Below are positions 35,171 through 46,170 of a stretch of 64,000 nucleotides of DNA, piece after piece. The notes beneath the pieces were generated by a model. That model saw only the letters and a list, made by a program, of their open reading frames with translations, was not told the DNA's origin and did no database searches. This DNA comes from Acanthopleura granulata (taxonomy: Eukaryota; Mollusca; Polyplacophora; Chitonida; Chitonidae), in assembly GCA_016165875.1 (NCBI GenBank), contig JABBOT010000009.1, positions 12,156,370 to 12,220,369 of the forward strand. The letters are read 5' to 3'. The first letter of the stretch is position 1. Every line of letters starts with the position of its first letter. The translations under genes and the position numbers were made by a program.

Positions 35171-35341
35171 ATGACCACGGAATTCCTTTGTGATGTATGT
35201 TGGGCGGTGTTTCAGTATCGTCGAAATCTTAATCGGCACAAGCGTGAAGCTCACCCGTCCGGGAAACCCTTGTATACATGTCAAGACTATCATCGGCAGT
35301 TCAGACGGATTTCACACATGAGACGGCATCGTCGGCCGTAG
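35171..35341 (+). CDS. Short C2H2 zinc-finger protein (56 residues)
   Basis: Starts MTTEFLCDVCWAVF and stops at TAG 35339-35341. The first finger is complete (C-x2-C-x12-H-x4-H: CDVC...HKREAH). The second keeps its first Cys and later His but has Tyr at the second Cys (CQDY). A finger at the start of the leading gene would fit a DNA-binding or replication role for the element, but this may also be the stub of a longer protein cut by a stop. It lies just after the promoter at 34872-35067. Identity of the family is unknown. Confidence 0.55.
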   Translation: MTTEFLCDVCWAVFQYRRNLNRHKREAHPSGKPLYTCQDYHRQFRRISHMRRHRRP

Positions 35342-36007
35342 CACGGAGACCGTGACATGGGATGGCAGACAACTTCACGTTTTTGGTTTAATGCGAACAC
35401 GGTATAAGATTTGAATGTCATAGCATAATCATAGCATACACCCGCATCATGTCCTGTAGGTTGACATTCCTGAGGTAGGTGATACAGAGACGTTGTGTTA
35501 TACTACAGCATAAGTAAGGGTTTGTTCTTTGTATGCAGTGTTATAGTACATCGTAAGTAAGAGAGTGTTCTTTGTATGTAGTAGAGATAAAAAAAATTCG
35601 TTTAGTAGCTGCCACACGTCACTGGGAAGTCAGAGGTCATTTGTAAATGAACGCGAGAGTGGGTCGGAGCGTGGAACATTCTCGAGCGTGTGCGAGGTTG
35701 TGAGTGACTTGGTGAATGAATGGGCGAGTGGGGGCTAGGCTTGGCATTTGTCATGCGACGTCATGATGTGTGGCGTCTCGCGTGGCGGGGAAAACCTTGG
35801 GAGAGTGTCGTCTGTTGGCCGGCAGCATGCAAAAAGAGACAGACATGGCCTTTTACAATGGACGGTCACTGACTGACTGAGAAAAAAATGGATCATTCCA
35901 TCCGTAAGACGTAAAAAACATAAAAATAAACACAGGGAGATTGTGCTCCGATTGAAAGTGCACTTTCGGGAGATATGGGTATGCATGAAAAGGGCCGTTG
36001 GAAGGTT
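35342..36007. other. Element spacer with a further heat-shock element
   Basis: No coding sequence supported. GAACATTCTCGAG at 35674-35686 has GAA, TTC and an imperfect GAA in heat-shock spacing. A GCGACGTCA site lies at about 35755. A short direct repeat (TAAGTAAG..GTTCTTTGTATG) occurs at about 35512 and 35548. Confidence 0.45.
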
Positions 36008-36455
36008 TTAGTCTTGAAAAAGACTGTTGGGAGGAAAGATGATGTTCTCAGCCAGGCCCGCCGAGGCGATGGTTAGCTGTCTTCGGAGATACTCCCCGAT
36101 CAGCGCCAACCCCGCATATAGGTCTTTAAAACTTCAGGGGTAGGAACGATTGTGGCGCCACTCTTCTTGATTTATTTTTGCCTGCAGTGCATCCCGCCCT
36201 ACCCGTTTCTTCATTTCAAGGGCTCTCAGTAACATTCCCCTCCTGTCGTCTTCCTTGTAGTTCCTGTCCAATTCTTCATAATCCTGGCGGGCCTGGTTGA
36301 AATTCTCATCTAATTCTTCCACTGGACGCCGGGTCCCATACCGGAACAAAGGTTCCCCGTTCGTTTTCTTGGTAGATGGCTACACCGGTATATTCTTTCA
36401 TGTTGATTGCTTCCCGAATGATGGGATCCATAACGATCATATTCTGTTCGGCCAT
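36008..36455 (-). pseudogene. Broken gene of unknown function, opposite strand to the polymerase
   Basis: From ATG 36453-36455 the minus strand reads MAEQNMIVMDPIIREAINM and on to FVPVWDPAS, where a one-base shift near 36320 moves to a second frame that continues VEELDENFNQARQDYEELDR. That frame runs, highly charged and probably helical, to a TGA at 36134-36136. After the TGA it stays open for 41 more codons (DLYAGLALIGEYLRRQL...) to a TAA at 36008. Repairing neither break, the remains suggest an original protein of up to about 150 residues: charged helical middle, more hydrophobic C-terminus. I do not recognise the family. Neighbouring a polymerase, a structural or accessory role is possible but unsupported. 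Confidence 0.45.
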
Positions 36456-36840
36456 TAAATGTAAGTGGCAGAGTGAGTTGTGAATGCCTGACGCGGACCT
36501 TCTATACGATTTGGGATTACTCTACTATGTTTAGAAAATGCCGTAGCGCGTTCCGAAACGAAAGCACACAGGAGTCAGTGTGACTAGGTGGTACTGCGGG
36601 CGGGTGGGTTTGCAGAACGCGCCGGTCAGTCAATCTGCCAACTCCCGCAGCGTGAACATCGGCTTGAACTGGGTACAAGGCTAATAAAACACATAGGCTT
36701 TCATGTTTGCCTTTTCTGCCGTCGTTTTGCTCCTCTGTGTTTAGGGGACCATGCCTCCTTTCCGTGATGCGTGAATCTGAACTAGAAGCCCTCTCCCTCC
36801 CTAGACCACCACCACCTGTAACATAAATACGGATCTAGCC

Positions 36841-36873
36841 TAAATAAATAAATAAATAAATAAACAAATAAAT
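36841..36873. repeat. (TAAA)n microsatellite
   Basis: About eight TAAA/CAAA units. Confidence 0.9.
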
Positions 36874-36927
36874 CCAAGTGGTGTCCCTGCATATAGTAAA
36901 GCTATACAAAAGGTATTTGAAGCTAGC

Positions 36928-37040
36928 TCTATGTACACTGTCTTTATCCCATACAAGAGCTAATGTATAGTGTTCAAACCTAGATCAGGAGAGTTAGGAA
37001 CATTCTGTGCTTTGGGGAGGTGAATGGTGTGAAAAAAATC
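36928..37040 (+). repeat. Segment shared with 50010-50125
   Basis: Shares CTCTATGTACACTG, TCCCATACA.GAGCTA and GGAACATTCTGTGCTTTGGG with 50010-50125 in the same order. The family is unknown. Confidence 0.75.
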
Positions 37041-37159
37041 GAGCACGTGTAGAGTGACGCAAAGCAGGTTATGTATGTCAGTCGGCGAGCACTTAACTCA
37101 CAACAATGTATACTTTTCCCTCGTTGTTACGAATGAAATTCATGAATGACTGAAGGCCC

Positions 37160-40100
37160 GAGGCCGTTGGACCCCCTCCCCCCCCCCCATGTCAACCTGG
37201 CCTACGGGTTTATTCTGCGTCACAAATGCACGAACCAACTGCGGTATTCCTACCCCAGCACCAACATCCGAGTGCTTCCCCAAACCAGAGACATCCAGTC
37301 CATTACCAAAACCAAATGGATCGTGGACACTGTGACCAACGTCTCGTTCTTCGTTCACAAACCTCGTACCACCGATGCAGCTTTCGGACTACTTGAGGCA
37401 CAACAGGGGCCTGCACAGCATGGTGAGTGGTGGTAACGGAGTTTACAACGATCACTTGTGTTTCTACCGATGCTTACCCTGTCACCTATACAATGTTCAG
37501 CAACGATCATGAAGCCAAGGGCTGTTTACAAAGGTACTTGAAAACCAAGGGTATGGAAGCTAGATATTTCCGTGGGATTCCATTAAGCGCGCTGGACTTT
37601 GTCGAGACGCTGTTTGAGGTGAATATTCGGGTCTGTGAATTTTAGTCTGGTGAAAGATGTGTCTCTATGCGCACGTTCCTTTATGTGTAACTCCTGCCAC
37701 GTCTCTCCCTGCTCAGGCCAGTTTAAATGACACACCCATATATGTGCGGGAAGTATCAAAGTGCCCGGGAGGCGTTTTCAAAAACAGCCAGACCCTCTTC
37801 GAAGAGCTGGTCCACGAAGGCATAATCGACGTGCCCGCACACAAAAGGTATTACCATATCGGGCCTGCTTCAACTTCGAGGCTTACCTGTAAACGTTGGA
37901 TGACACCGCCAGCAGTAAGACAGAATGGACGCCCCATCACTTCCCCATGAGCGTGCCTGTCAATGCCAATGTTCCTAGGTATGACCGCCCGGTGTGCTTT
38001 GTGTCATTGAGGCCACCGTCAGCGAAGCCAGCTTTCAGGCCCTGTCTGACCACGACAGCCAGGACGGGAGGATAGCCATGTCCACCCCAGTTGACTCCAC
38101 GTCTAAGCGAAGAACGTACATCTAGAAACTCAAGGCGCGGTTTTTAGCCTTCCTGGCTGAGCTTCTCGTCTTGGGGTTCAACTCTGGGAAGTATGATTTC
38201 ACCTTAATAAAGCAACAGCTTTACCTGTACTTGGCCAAGACCAAGGGGTAAAGTACTTGGTGAAACCCAGTAACGGCCACATAACCGTGTCCACAGGTCG
38301 GCTGAAATTTTTAGATGTGCTGAATTACTTGGCACCGAACTATAATATGACAAGTGGGTAAAAGCCTACGAGTGTGAGGTGGCCATAGGTTTCTTTTGTT
38401 ACACCTACGTGGGCAGTTTAGATCGTCTGCAAGAAACGGCTCTGCCGCCACGTGAAACCTTCAAAAAATATTTAAAGGACGAGCTGTGTTGGGAAGAAGA
38501 CAACTAGGCGCCACAGAACCTCCTGGTGTGGTACAACAGCTAGGATGTCATCCCGTTCATGAAAGGCCTGGCGAAAATGTCCGCGTTTTGCCTGTCCATG
38601 CGGGTGGACGTCTTCAAGGATTGTATCAGCATTCCGGGTCTCGCAATCCGGCATCTGATTGAAGAATTCCCCACCTCCTTTTCTTTGATAGGCGAAGGAG
38701 ACAAAGATCTCCACAGATGCTTCAATGATAACATCGTCGGGGGCCACAGCATCATCTTTTACCGCACAACCGGGAAGTTGTGCCAGGCCATTGTAAGTTT
38801 TGATGCCAATGCTTTGTGCCTGGCCTATCTGGCGTACCCTATGCCTGCTGGACATTACATCCCTTCGCTGCCCAAAGAGACGTCACCTACCACCTTCCAC
38901 TCCAAGGAACCAAGACCACAGCGACAGGTCGAACAGTGGTTAGAATGGCAGGCGGCGGAGCTGGGGGTGAGCACCAGACATCATCCGAACCATACTGAAA
39001 AACGCATCTGAGACTGGAAACTGCCTGTCGACGGGTTCGCCCTGTTGGAAGGACGACGCACTATTTTGTAGGTAACGTGTTATGCGAAGTGGGTGTCTCC
39101 ACCCTGTTTGTTTCTTGTTTTGTTGTATTTTACTCACCTTCAACGCGGAGTTGTCCCTACTTACATGCTATTCTTACACATATGCTTGTCTCGTAGTAGT
39201 TCCACGGTTGGTATTGACAATCTAAACTACACCGCCACTGGAGACTTCCGTTACAACAAAGGTCGAGGTCTCTCGCCCGAAGACCTTCGAAACGAGAGCA
39301 ACGAACATCGGGCCTACTTGGAGCATTGGGTATACGACGTGGTGGCGATGTGGAAATGCGAAAGCAGACCGACCCCTTTCTCCAGGCGTTTCTGTTTCTG
39401 TATCCCCTCCCCGCCTCACAAAGGATCAATTGTTGAAGGCGGTGCTCGAGGAGCTACTGTATGGCTTCGTGGAGTGCTACATCTATGTTCCCAAAGAGTT
39501 ATTATCGACCTTGGCTGAATGTCCACCCATCTTTAAAAACATGAATGTCACTCTGGACGACATTGAACCCACCATGGCGGCTTTGCCAAGGCCAATTACA
39601 TGATGATGTTGATCGGATGTTTATTGGCAGCATGTTCGGGACGAAGATTCTCTAGGGGATCCATCTGCTGAGTTGGTATTTGGCGCATGGATTCGTGGTG
39701 ACTCGGGTGTATCAGGCCGTGGATTACACCCCCGAAGCCTGCTGCCATACCTTCACCGACCACGTGGCCCAGGCACGGAGTCAAGGCGATGTAAACCTTA
39801 GCAAGGCGTTAATCGGCGAGACCATGACGCTGTTGGGCAATTATGGCAAAACGTTTACTAACCAGAATCGCCAAGTGGATGTCAAGGTATGCACGTTGAA
39901 AAAGGCTCGCGAATTTCTCGGTTCGAACTTATGTCGTAACATCGAAGAGATCGATGAGGATACGCACGAGGTGGCGTCCAGCAAGAAAACCATCCGGTAC
40001 AATTTCCCGGTTGCAGATCTGGTGCATGTTCGATCATTGTGACAAACTCCGAATGCCAAGTACTTTGACCCTACTGTGAAATGGACACCGATTCGGCTGA

Positions 40101-40534
40101 CATGGCATGGTCCGACCCCAACTGGGAGACCCTGGTCAAACCAGAGCTGCCGGAAGCATACAAAGCGGAGCGTGACCGCTGGTTATCCCGGCTAAATCAC
40201 TATTTCCACGACAAGCGCACACCGGGCGTCCATAAATTTGAATGGATCGGAGATGCAATCATCGGTTTTGCTCCAAGACGTATGATTGCTGCTGCGGGGA
40301 AAACGGGAGAGGGCACACGTTTTCGTTCAAAGGGGTAAGCGGGCGGTAAGTGAAAAAGAACCTGTATCTGTCCGTGCTCCGTCAACAACAGAGTGCAGCC
40401 GGCGTGAACAGAGGTATACGTGTGCGAACACACCAGATGTGCTCGTACGTACGACACAAAGATGCCATCACCTATATTTGCGCAAGGGGAAAGAGTTGGA
40501 GGATGGTGTGAGCACCACGTACTTGGACATGTAG
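37160..40534 (+). pseudogene. Type-B DNA polymerase (DNA_pol_B_2 kind), pseudogene
   Basis: Across three frames the fragments keep the order of a protein-primed family B DNA polymerase of about 1100 residues. N-terminal conserved part (37160-37436), a NDHLCFYRCL segment reminiscent of an OTU-type cysteine motif (37440-37480), 3'-5' exonuclease region (FNFE at 37871-37882, FNSGKYDFTLIKQQL near 38180), polymerase motif A (SFDANAL, near 38800), a GGH..IIF block, motif B (GNYGKT, near 39840), motif C DTDSA (40084-40098) and the end EDGVSTTYLDM before TAG at 40532-40534. Clear damage: TAA 37890, TAG 38505, TAG 38541, TGA 39009 and several frameshifts. ExoI has Asn for the expected Asp. The family is used for self-replication by large DNA transposons, viruses and linear plasmids; which one this was is unresolved. 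Confidence 0.85.
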
Positions 40535-43510
40535 ACGCCACTGACCGGCCCAGCCCGTCAGACTGCCAGTCTGCCAGCCAACCAGTGGACTAGCCCACCC
40601 TCCAGCCAACAAGCAAGCCATCACATGCCTCTTTCCTTCCTTTACTAAAAATGCTCTAGCAACTCCTTCATACATGCTAAAAGATACATGCACAAAGAGA
40701 AAAAAATACCATGTTTTGTTCTTATATGAAACTGATGACTATCTCCAGTTCTAAGGAAAGTACATATAACTAGACTAAACCAGATTTCGAAAGTAACAAG
40801 AATACAAGGAATATTAATCACATGCAACCAAAAAACTGTGACATAAGTTTATCAATTATTGTGCAATCGCAAATGAAAATAACATGTACATACCATCGAT
40901 TGCAATTTATCAAAATGTCATTCCATGATACTTAAGCACTTTGTCTCCATCAGCCATAATCAGAAGTTTAGCAATTTTTGCCTTTTGGATGGTAGAATTC
41001 ATAACCTGATAGTAGCTCTTATGGTTATTTATGGAATGGCCAAGGTGTCTAGTAATCCATTAAGTAAGTTGGTTTGGACTAATATCCATGACCTGTAATA
41101 TGTATATATAGAAAAACCAAGATGACGCAATTCAACTTTGAGAAGAGGGCATTATCAGACACTTCACGCCGAGTAGCCTTGTAGAAGCCTTGAAGGACTT
41201 GACCTATCACCAGCCCTGTAAACGTCACGTGACACTTAGACTGCGACCTCACATTGCAGGACTGTTACTGGAGGTTCTTATGGTGAATGGGCATATATTG
41301 GAGCAATAAATGGGAATTTGAGGTGATGTCAAGTGTTAATTTGAAGTATTTGGTCCGACTGGACATGCACAGATTTATTTGGAATGGACAACGGCTACCC
41401 ATGTTACAATACTTACGTGTTGGGCAGGGGGCGGCAGTAATTAGTCCGGGGAAACTGGCAAGAAAACTGCCTCGAGACAGCCATTGCCTGAGAACGAGAA
41501 GATTTCGTGGCACAAATTCTCCTTTCCCTTTAGTGAGGCCAGATTTATAAAGGAGATATCTTCCCAATAACTGCAGAAAGGATCTGTGCAAAATACGCTG
41601 CTGTGTTCCGGATATTCCCTGATGTCTGCAGGGAGCTAATGCTGACACTTATGCATGCAGGTAGAGGCGAAGCTATGAGCACGGCCGCTGAAAGTTGCAC
41701 AACACACCTATGCACCTATGAAGCTCGCCATATCAAACTTTCGAACTCTGGCGTTTGAAAACAAAACAAATATTAAAGTCTTGAATTTTCTATCTTGCGT
41801 TTTTGTTTTAATTTGTGTTTTCACACATTTGGTCTGGTCATGTACACGTGCCTGTAATTTCGAAACTTCAGATGGCTTACATTGCAAACTAGCGTCGTAG
41901 ATTTTTTTAAATATTTTTACAACACCAATGGAAAACTTCTTTGTGAATTAATTCAGGATTAGAGGTAGCTCTGTAGGGCTGTAATTACGTATACGATCAC
42001 AGCTCTGTCGTCTTCCATAAGCCTACCTTAAACAGCTCTGTACATTCGGTGCTGTCTTCAACACATACTCATGGACGTCTTAACTATCCGTTTCAAGTAG
42101 GTGTTCCTATGTGTCACTACTGATAAATCCACACCAACGTAAAACTTGTTGTAATTGGAAAAATTTTAGGACCAAACGCCATGTTTGGATGCATACTCCT
42201 CATAGCGCCTGAACCATATTCGAGACCGCGGAAATCCGGGCATTGGCAGTTTTCCTCGCGCCAGTACGCTTTGCTCGCACAGACACGGTGGTGAAAACAT
42301 TGTCAAAATAACATGGAAGTTAATAGGGAACTCTGCTTCACGCCCTCATAAGTACAGGTTCGGTTAACATTCATGATTTACACATGCTCAATCTTTATAT
42401 CCATTTTTATCACTGTCAAAACATGTCGAAATAGACTATAATTGGAATCGGCACGAAATCGCATTTTAGATGATGCTTACTTCGTTTAAATGTGGTCTTT
42501 TCTTTTAAGTAGGACAGGAGCGATGTTTACTGAAGGCTAGTATGTAAATGAAAGGAACAATATCGGACCTGGTTGCACTATACCCAGCTCGGGCATATTG
42601 TTGGTTGAAACGAGTTACAAGTATATTTGAACTTAACTTGAACTCGAATTAGCTACCAATGATGCAATTGTGGACACCACGAGACTTGCCTGCATGCCAT
42701 GAGATTCTTCGAGATCAAGCTCTGGAGTAGACACACCCCATTCCCGCCAAATTTCGGGCGGTGCCAAGGCTGCGTATATTTTATGTGTAGATACTTCCCG
42801 GCACTTCACTTATCGAACTAAGTTTTCGCGTTTTGATATTTTTTTTACCTCTGGCATAGCTATAAATAATGCCTGCCTATAGTCCGGTTTGTTGAGTGAA
42901 TTTATAATGTACTAGAAGGATTCAGCACAATAGGTTATGTAGGATGGTACTAGCACTGTCATACAAACCTTTGATATGTACCGGGCGGTACCGATCGGCA
43001 CTTGGCAGTATCGGACGGTATACTGGAAGGGTTTTTGTCACACCGATGAATGACTTAAGTTGAATCACTTTTCAAACCTTGTATGGCACTGTACATGGTT
43101 CAAACTGCACAGACAAACCAAGTGTAGCTGGATGTTGCAATGGACCTTTTCGAACTGTCAATCAAGAACACGCATTTGACAAATCATAATTAAGGAGATC
43201 CCCTCCTGGCCATTGGCTGTGGGTCATCCTCAATAAAACAAATAATTAAATTAATATTGTTGCGGTTGGGTCAACCGAATGTCCCACACATTGGTGACAA
43301 ATGTTCAGTGTTTCTGTGACGTCATGACGTCACAATTCTTTTCACTCGGAATGAAATGAAGGGGTTGTGGGACATCGCATGTGGGATGGATCCACCCACT
43401 GCAGTCAATTGCACATATACCTATAATTACAATATATCTGAAGAAAAAACGATAATTAAGCAAAACAAAAAGTTGATGCTTTAAGGTTATTGTCGTCCGA
43501 AATTATATTT
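40535..43510. other. Gene-free region downstream of the K+ channel gene
   Basis: Between the polymerase pseudogene and the 3' end of the first K+ channel gene. No exon or clear transposon recognised. The right end should hold that gene's 3' UTR. The one striking site is the 20-bp palindrome at 43315. Confidence 0.5.
43315..43334. promoter_or_regulatory. Perfect 20-bp palindrome with two overlapping CRE-like sites
   Basis: TGTGACGTCATGACGTCACA equals its own reverse complement and contains TGACGTCA twice. It lies about 180 bases past the stop codon of the K+ channel gene, between imperfect GTCCCACAC / GTGGGAC arms. CREB/ATF-type proteins bind such sites; function here is inferred. Confidence 0.5.
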
Positions 43511-44440
43511 TCAAATCACTGTCACGGGCATATAGGCACCAAATTTCCGATCTTCATCTTTCTCATTCTTGATTTTGGGTTGACCATGCCAATACAGCCT
43601 TCCGCCTGAAGTTTTTTTGTTTTTAAAAGCGTAATATGTGTTGAAGTTGTTAGCAATCACTGGGATCGGCATGCTAACCAGAATCATACCGGCCATTGCG
43701 CATAAGCTGGCCACCAAGTATCCCGATATGGACTTGGGATACATATCCCCATAACCTATGGTTGTTATGGTAACTAAACTCCACCAAAATCCCGCGAATA
43801 CCGTTTCAAAGGTGTCATGTTGAAGAAGTTCAGCGAAGAAAATGGCGTTGGCGAAGAAGAGAAGAGCTAGAACCATGAGGACTCCCAGAAGCAACAGCTC
43901 TTTCGCACTTGCGCGAAGTGACAACACCAGGACGACGAAACCACGGTAATGGCGGACCACCCTGACAATGCGGAGGACCCGGAAAGCCAAGAGTCCTTGC
44001 AAAATGATAATGCCGATGATGGTGTCTGGGTTGTTACCTTGGAAACTGCGATCAAGGTAATACAGGATTAACATCAATCCCAGAGGCACTAAATACAAAA
44101 CGTCACAAACGGCGAGAAACGAGCGTGCGTACTTGAGCTTATCCGGACTACAAACGAGCATGGTGAAGTACTCCAGCGTGAAGAAAACGAAGCAGAAAAT
44201 GTCGAAGTAGAAGAGGATGAAGTGAGGTTGGGTTGTGAGGAGCAGGTAAAGTTTAGCGTTACGCTGGCTCTCTCGAGACAGGTAATTCGCTGCGTCTGTC
44301 GAACCGGACTCTAAGGCCGTGATGTTTGTGGTCTTTACAACGTTGTAAAATGGGGCCTTCTCCCTTAGAGCAGCCAGTGTTCCAAACATGTATGTACAGA
44401 TGTTTAGTAAGATCAGTAGGCTGGTTAAGATGCAGTAGGC
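43511..44440 (-). CDS. K+ channel gene A exon 2: S1-S6 and C-terminus
   Basis: Acceptor TTTCTCTGTACAG, phase 0; starts AYCILTSLLILLNICTYMFG (S1). S1-S2 loop with a glycosylation site (NIT). Contains S2 (FDIFCFVFFTLEYF), S3, S4, S5, pore WWSLVTITTIGYGDMYP and S6, then a 45-residue cytoplasmic tail ending PVTVI. Confidence 0.96.
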   Translation of the reverse strand, partial: AYCILTSLLILLNICTYMFGTLAALREKAPFYNVVKTTNITALESGSTDAANYLSRESQRNAKLYLLLTTQPHFILFYFDIFCFVFFTLEYFTMLVCSPDKLKYARSFLAVCDVLYLVPLGLMLILYYLDRSFQGNNPDTIIGIIILQGLLAFRVLRIVRVVRHYRGFVVLVLSLRASAKELLLLGVLMVLALLFFANAIFFAELLQHDTFETVFAGFWWSLVTITTIGYGDMYPKSISGYLVASLCAMAGMILVSMPIPVIANNFNTYYAFKNKKTSGGRLYWHGQPKIKNEKDEDRKFGAYMPVTVI

Positions 44441-46170
44441 CTGTACAGAGAAAGAGAGAGAAAACCAAACTTAGGAGAATTTCAGAACAGAATTTTGATA
44501 TAACTTGCTGAGAGTTAGTACAAATATAATCCCTTTCAGACCATAACTTTATGTGTTAAGCCCCTGAGGAAATAATATTGAAATCTGCTCGACGAGTCTA
44601 TTCATTTAAACCTGAAGGTGGCCATTATGACCAAAATTATGAATAACATATTTCAGAAGCCAGATGGATTTTTCATTTACCTTTAGCAAAATATATTTCA
44701 ACCTGAACACTTCTCCTAGTTGATTGAGGAGGAAAAATCTTCTTGACGTTGTATATTCGCATTGTTATCTACTAATGTGTAATGCTGTTAATACTATAAG
44801 CATTATTCATTCGATCGACTCGGCATTGTTTTTTTCTCTGCACGGAATGTCAGAACTAGGCTGCCCTGGCGACTATCGGAGGAAAAGGATTTGAGTATCT
44901 CTGGATCTCTGACGACCAATATATTGCAATTAACATCGATACATATTTTTACCTAATTTTGCTGTAGCCATGGTGCTAGGGCCGCGCAAGTTGTTACTTT
45001 ATTTGTATTTATATGAACAGTTAGAATAAGACCTCAACTGAGATAAGCTGACAGAGGGCGGCATTTCACCGGTTCGGTGTGACCATTTTTCATCTATCGT
45101 CTGTCGTCTCTGCTCTTATTTCACTTTTTACTTTAGAGTCTTTTATGTTGGTAATCAAAATTAACGGAATTTACGGATAAATTTTGTCACCGATAAAAGT
45201 TTTCAGTAGACCTAGTCTTGACCCGAAGACGCGAAGAAAAATCAATTCCTAGTAAACAATGACTATACAACATCTGGATATGACGAAGGCGGTACATGGA
45301 GTGAAGACATGACGTCATCGTTTTGGTCGCAATGGCGGTTTGCATGCAGGCTTCTTTGATAAGACTCGTCTGCTGGATTTTAATATTTCTTCTCAGCTGA
45401 CTAATTTTACTCACTAGTTTTTACTTAGATAGTCAAAGTAATGCTGTGGACAGCTACTTTAAACGTGATTTAAACGAGATTTTTCAGACGGAGACAAAAG
45501 GAGAATTTGTTTAGTTAGTTAATGTGAAAGTGTTTACCTTAGCACCCTTAGATGAACTGCTGTCTTCTAAGAATATCCAGACTTTCTGGCGCCGGGTGAG
45601 CTTCCCGTGAGTAGGGTCACCGGACTTGGCTCCTCTTCTGTTTTGGCTGCTCACCTGCTCGCCACGTTGGTCCCTGAACTCACGGTGTAGCCGTCTGTAG
45701 GTCTTAATGCTATCCTGGGCGTCCATGTACGGTTGCCAGCAACAGATGGAAATACAAGCTTCTCTCAAGCCCCAGTAGTTCAGTTCGTCTCTTATGGCCG
45801 CCCCGCACATGCGCTGAGGAAGGTGCAGTTCTCCCGTGCGGTAAAATCCCAGGATGTACTGGAACAAAAAGGGGTTGTGGTCAAAGAAGTATTCCTTGTC
45901 GAGGGCCTCACCATGTTCCTTCACTGAGGCTTCATGATCTTCAGCCAGTGCTGATAGTCTCGTGTTGGGAACAGTTTTCAACGTAGCTACAGCCGTCTGG
46001 AACTTTGTCCCGCCGATGTTCAAAGTCACCAGCCCTTTGGGTGGGGAATACTTGGGGTACAGCCTCGGTCCCATCAGTGTCTGGGATCGAAGGTGCTTGG
46101 TAGAACTCGCGGAGTAAGGGCTGATCCGAAAAGAGTGGACCCTAGATACCAGAGCTGTGATGTGCGCCAT
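43511..46170 (-). CDS. Shaw-like (Kv3-type) voltage-gated K+ channel subunit, gene A
   Basis: Complete two-exon gene of 520 residues: 46170-45538 and 44440-43511, joined in phase 0 exactly before S1. Kv subunits assemble as tetramers in the plasma membrane and pass K+ on depolarisation. T1 domain at residues 47-150 has the zinc signature H-x5-C-x20-CC (H116, C122, C143, C144) that marks Kv2/3/4-type tetramerisation, and CCW as in Shaw. Six membrane segments follow, with the filter TTIGYGD (GYG 440-442) and S6 hinge PIP (469-471). The S2 Glu and S3 Asp are kept. S4 reads FRVLRIVRVVRHYRG: four basic residues in register with Shaker R3, R4, K5 and R6, but Gln and Leu replace R1 and R2. The end TVI fits a class I PDZ ligand. 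Tandem paralogue of gene B. Confidence 0.95.
45538..46170 (-). CDS. K+ channel gene A exon 1: N-terminus and T1
   Basis: Starts MAHITALVSRVHS in context AAAATGG; 211 residues; donor GTAAAC right after KGAK. T1 carries LVTLNIGGTKFQT, YFFDHNPFLFQYILGFYRTG and LREACISICCWQ. Confidence 0.95.

Larger units (their letters stand above)
36456..37159. other. Spacer between divergent element genes
   Basis: Separates the minus-strand broken gene from the polymerase. Holds an AAAT microsatellite (36841-36873) and a dispersed segment (36928-37040) that recurs at 50010-50125. A possible start of another minus-strand frame (MFTLRELAD, about 36650) ends at once in a stop. Confidence 0.45.
34776..40540. mobile_element. 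Decayed DNA-polymerase-bearing element
   Basis: A block visibly richer in G+C than its surroundings. It contains a promoter region (34872-35067), a C2H2 zinc-finger ORF (35171-35341), an opposite-strand broken gene (36008-36455) and a type-B DNA polymerase pseudogene (37160-40534). The polymerase is of the DNA_pol_B_2 kind found in protein-primed replicons such as Polintons/Mavericks, adintovirus-like elements and linear plasmids. No integrase, packaging ATPase or capsid gene was seen, and true ends and target duplications could not be placed, so both limits are approximate. Whether the four parts belong to a single element is inference from position, composition and family knowledge. Confidence 0.6.

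Noticed and set aside
38472..38855. 127-codon minus-strand open frame
   Set aside because: Antisense shadow of the polymerase pseudogene, whose plus-strand reading matches a known family.
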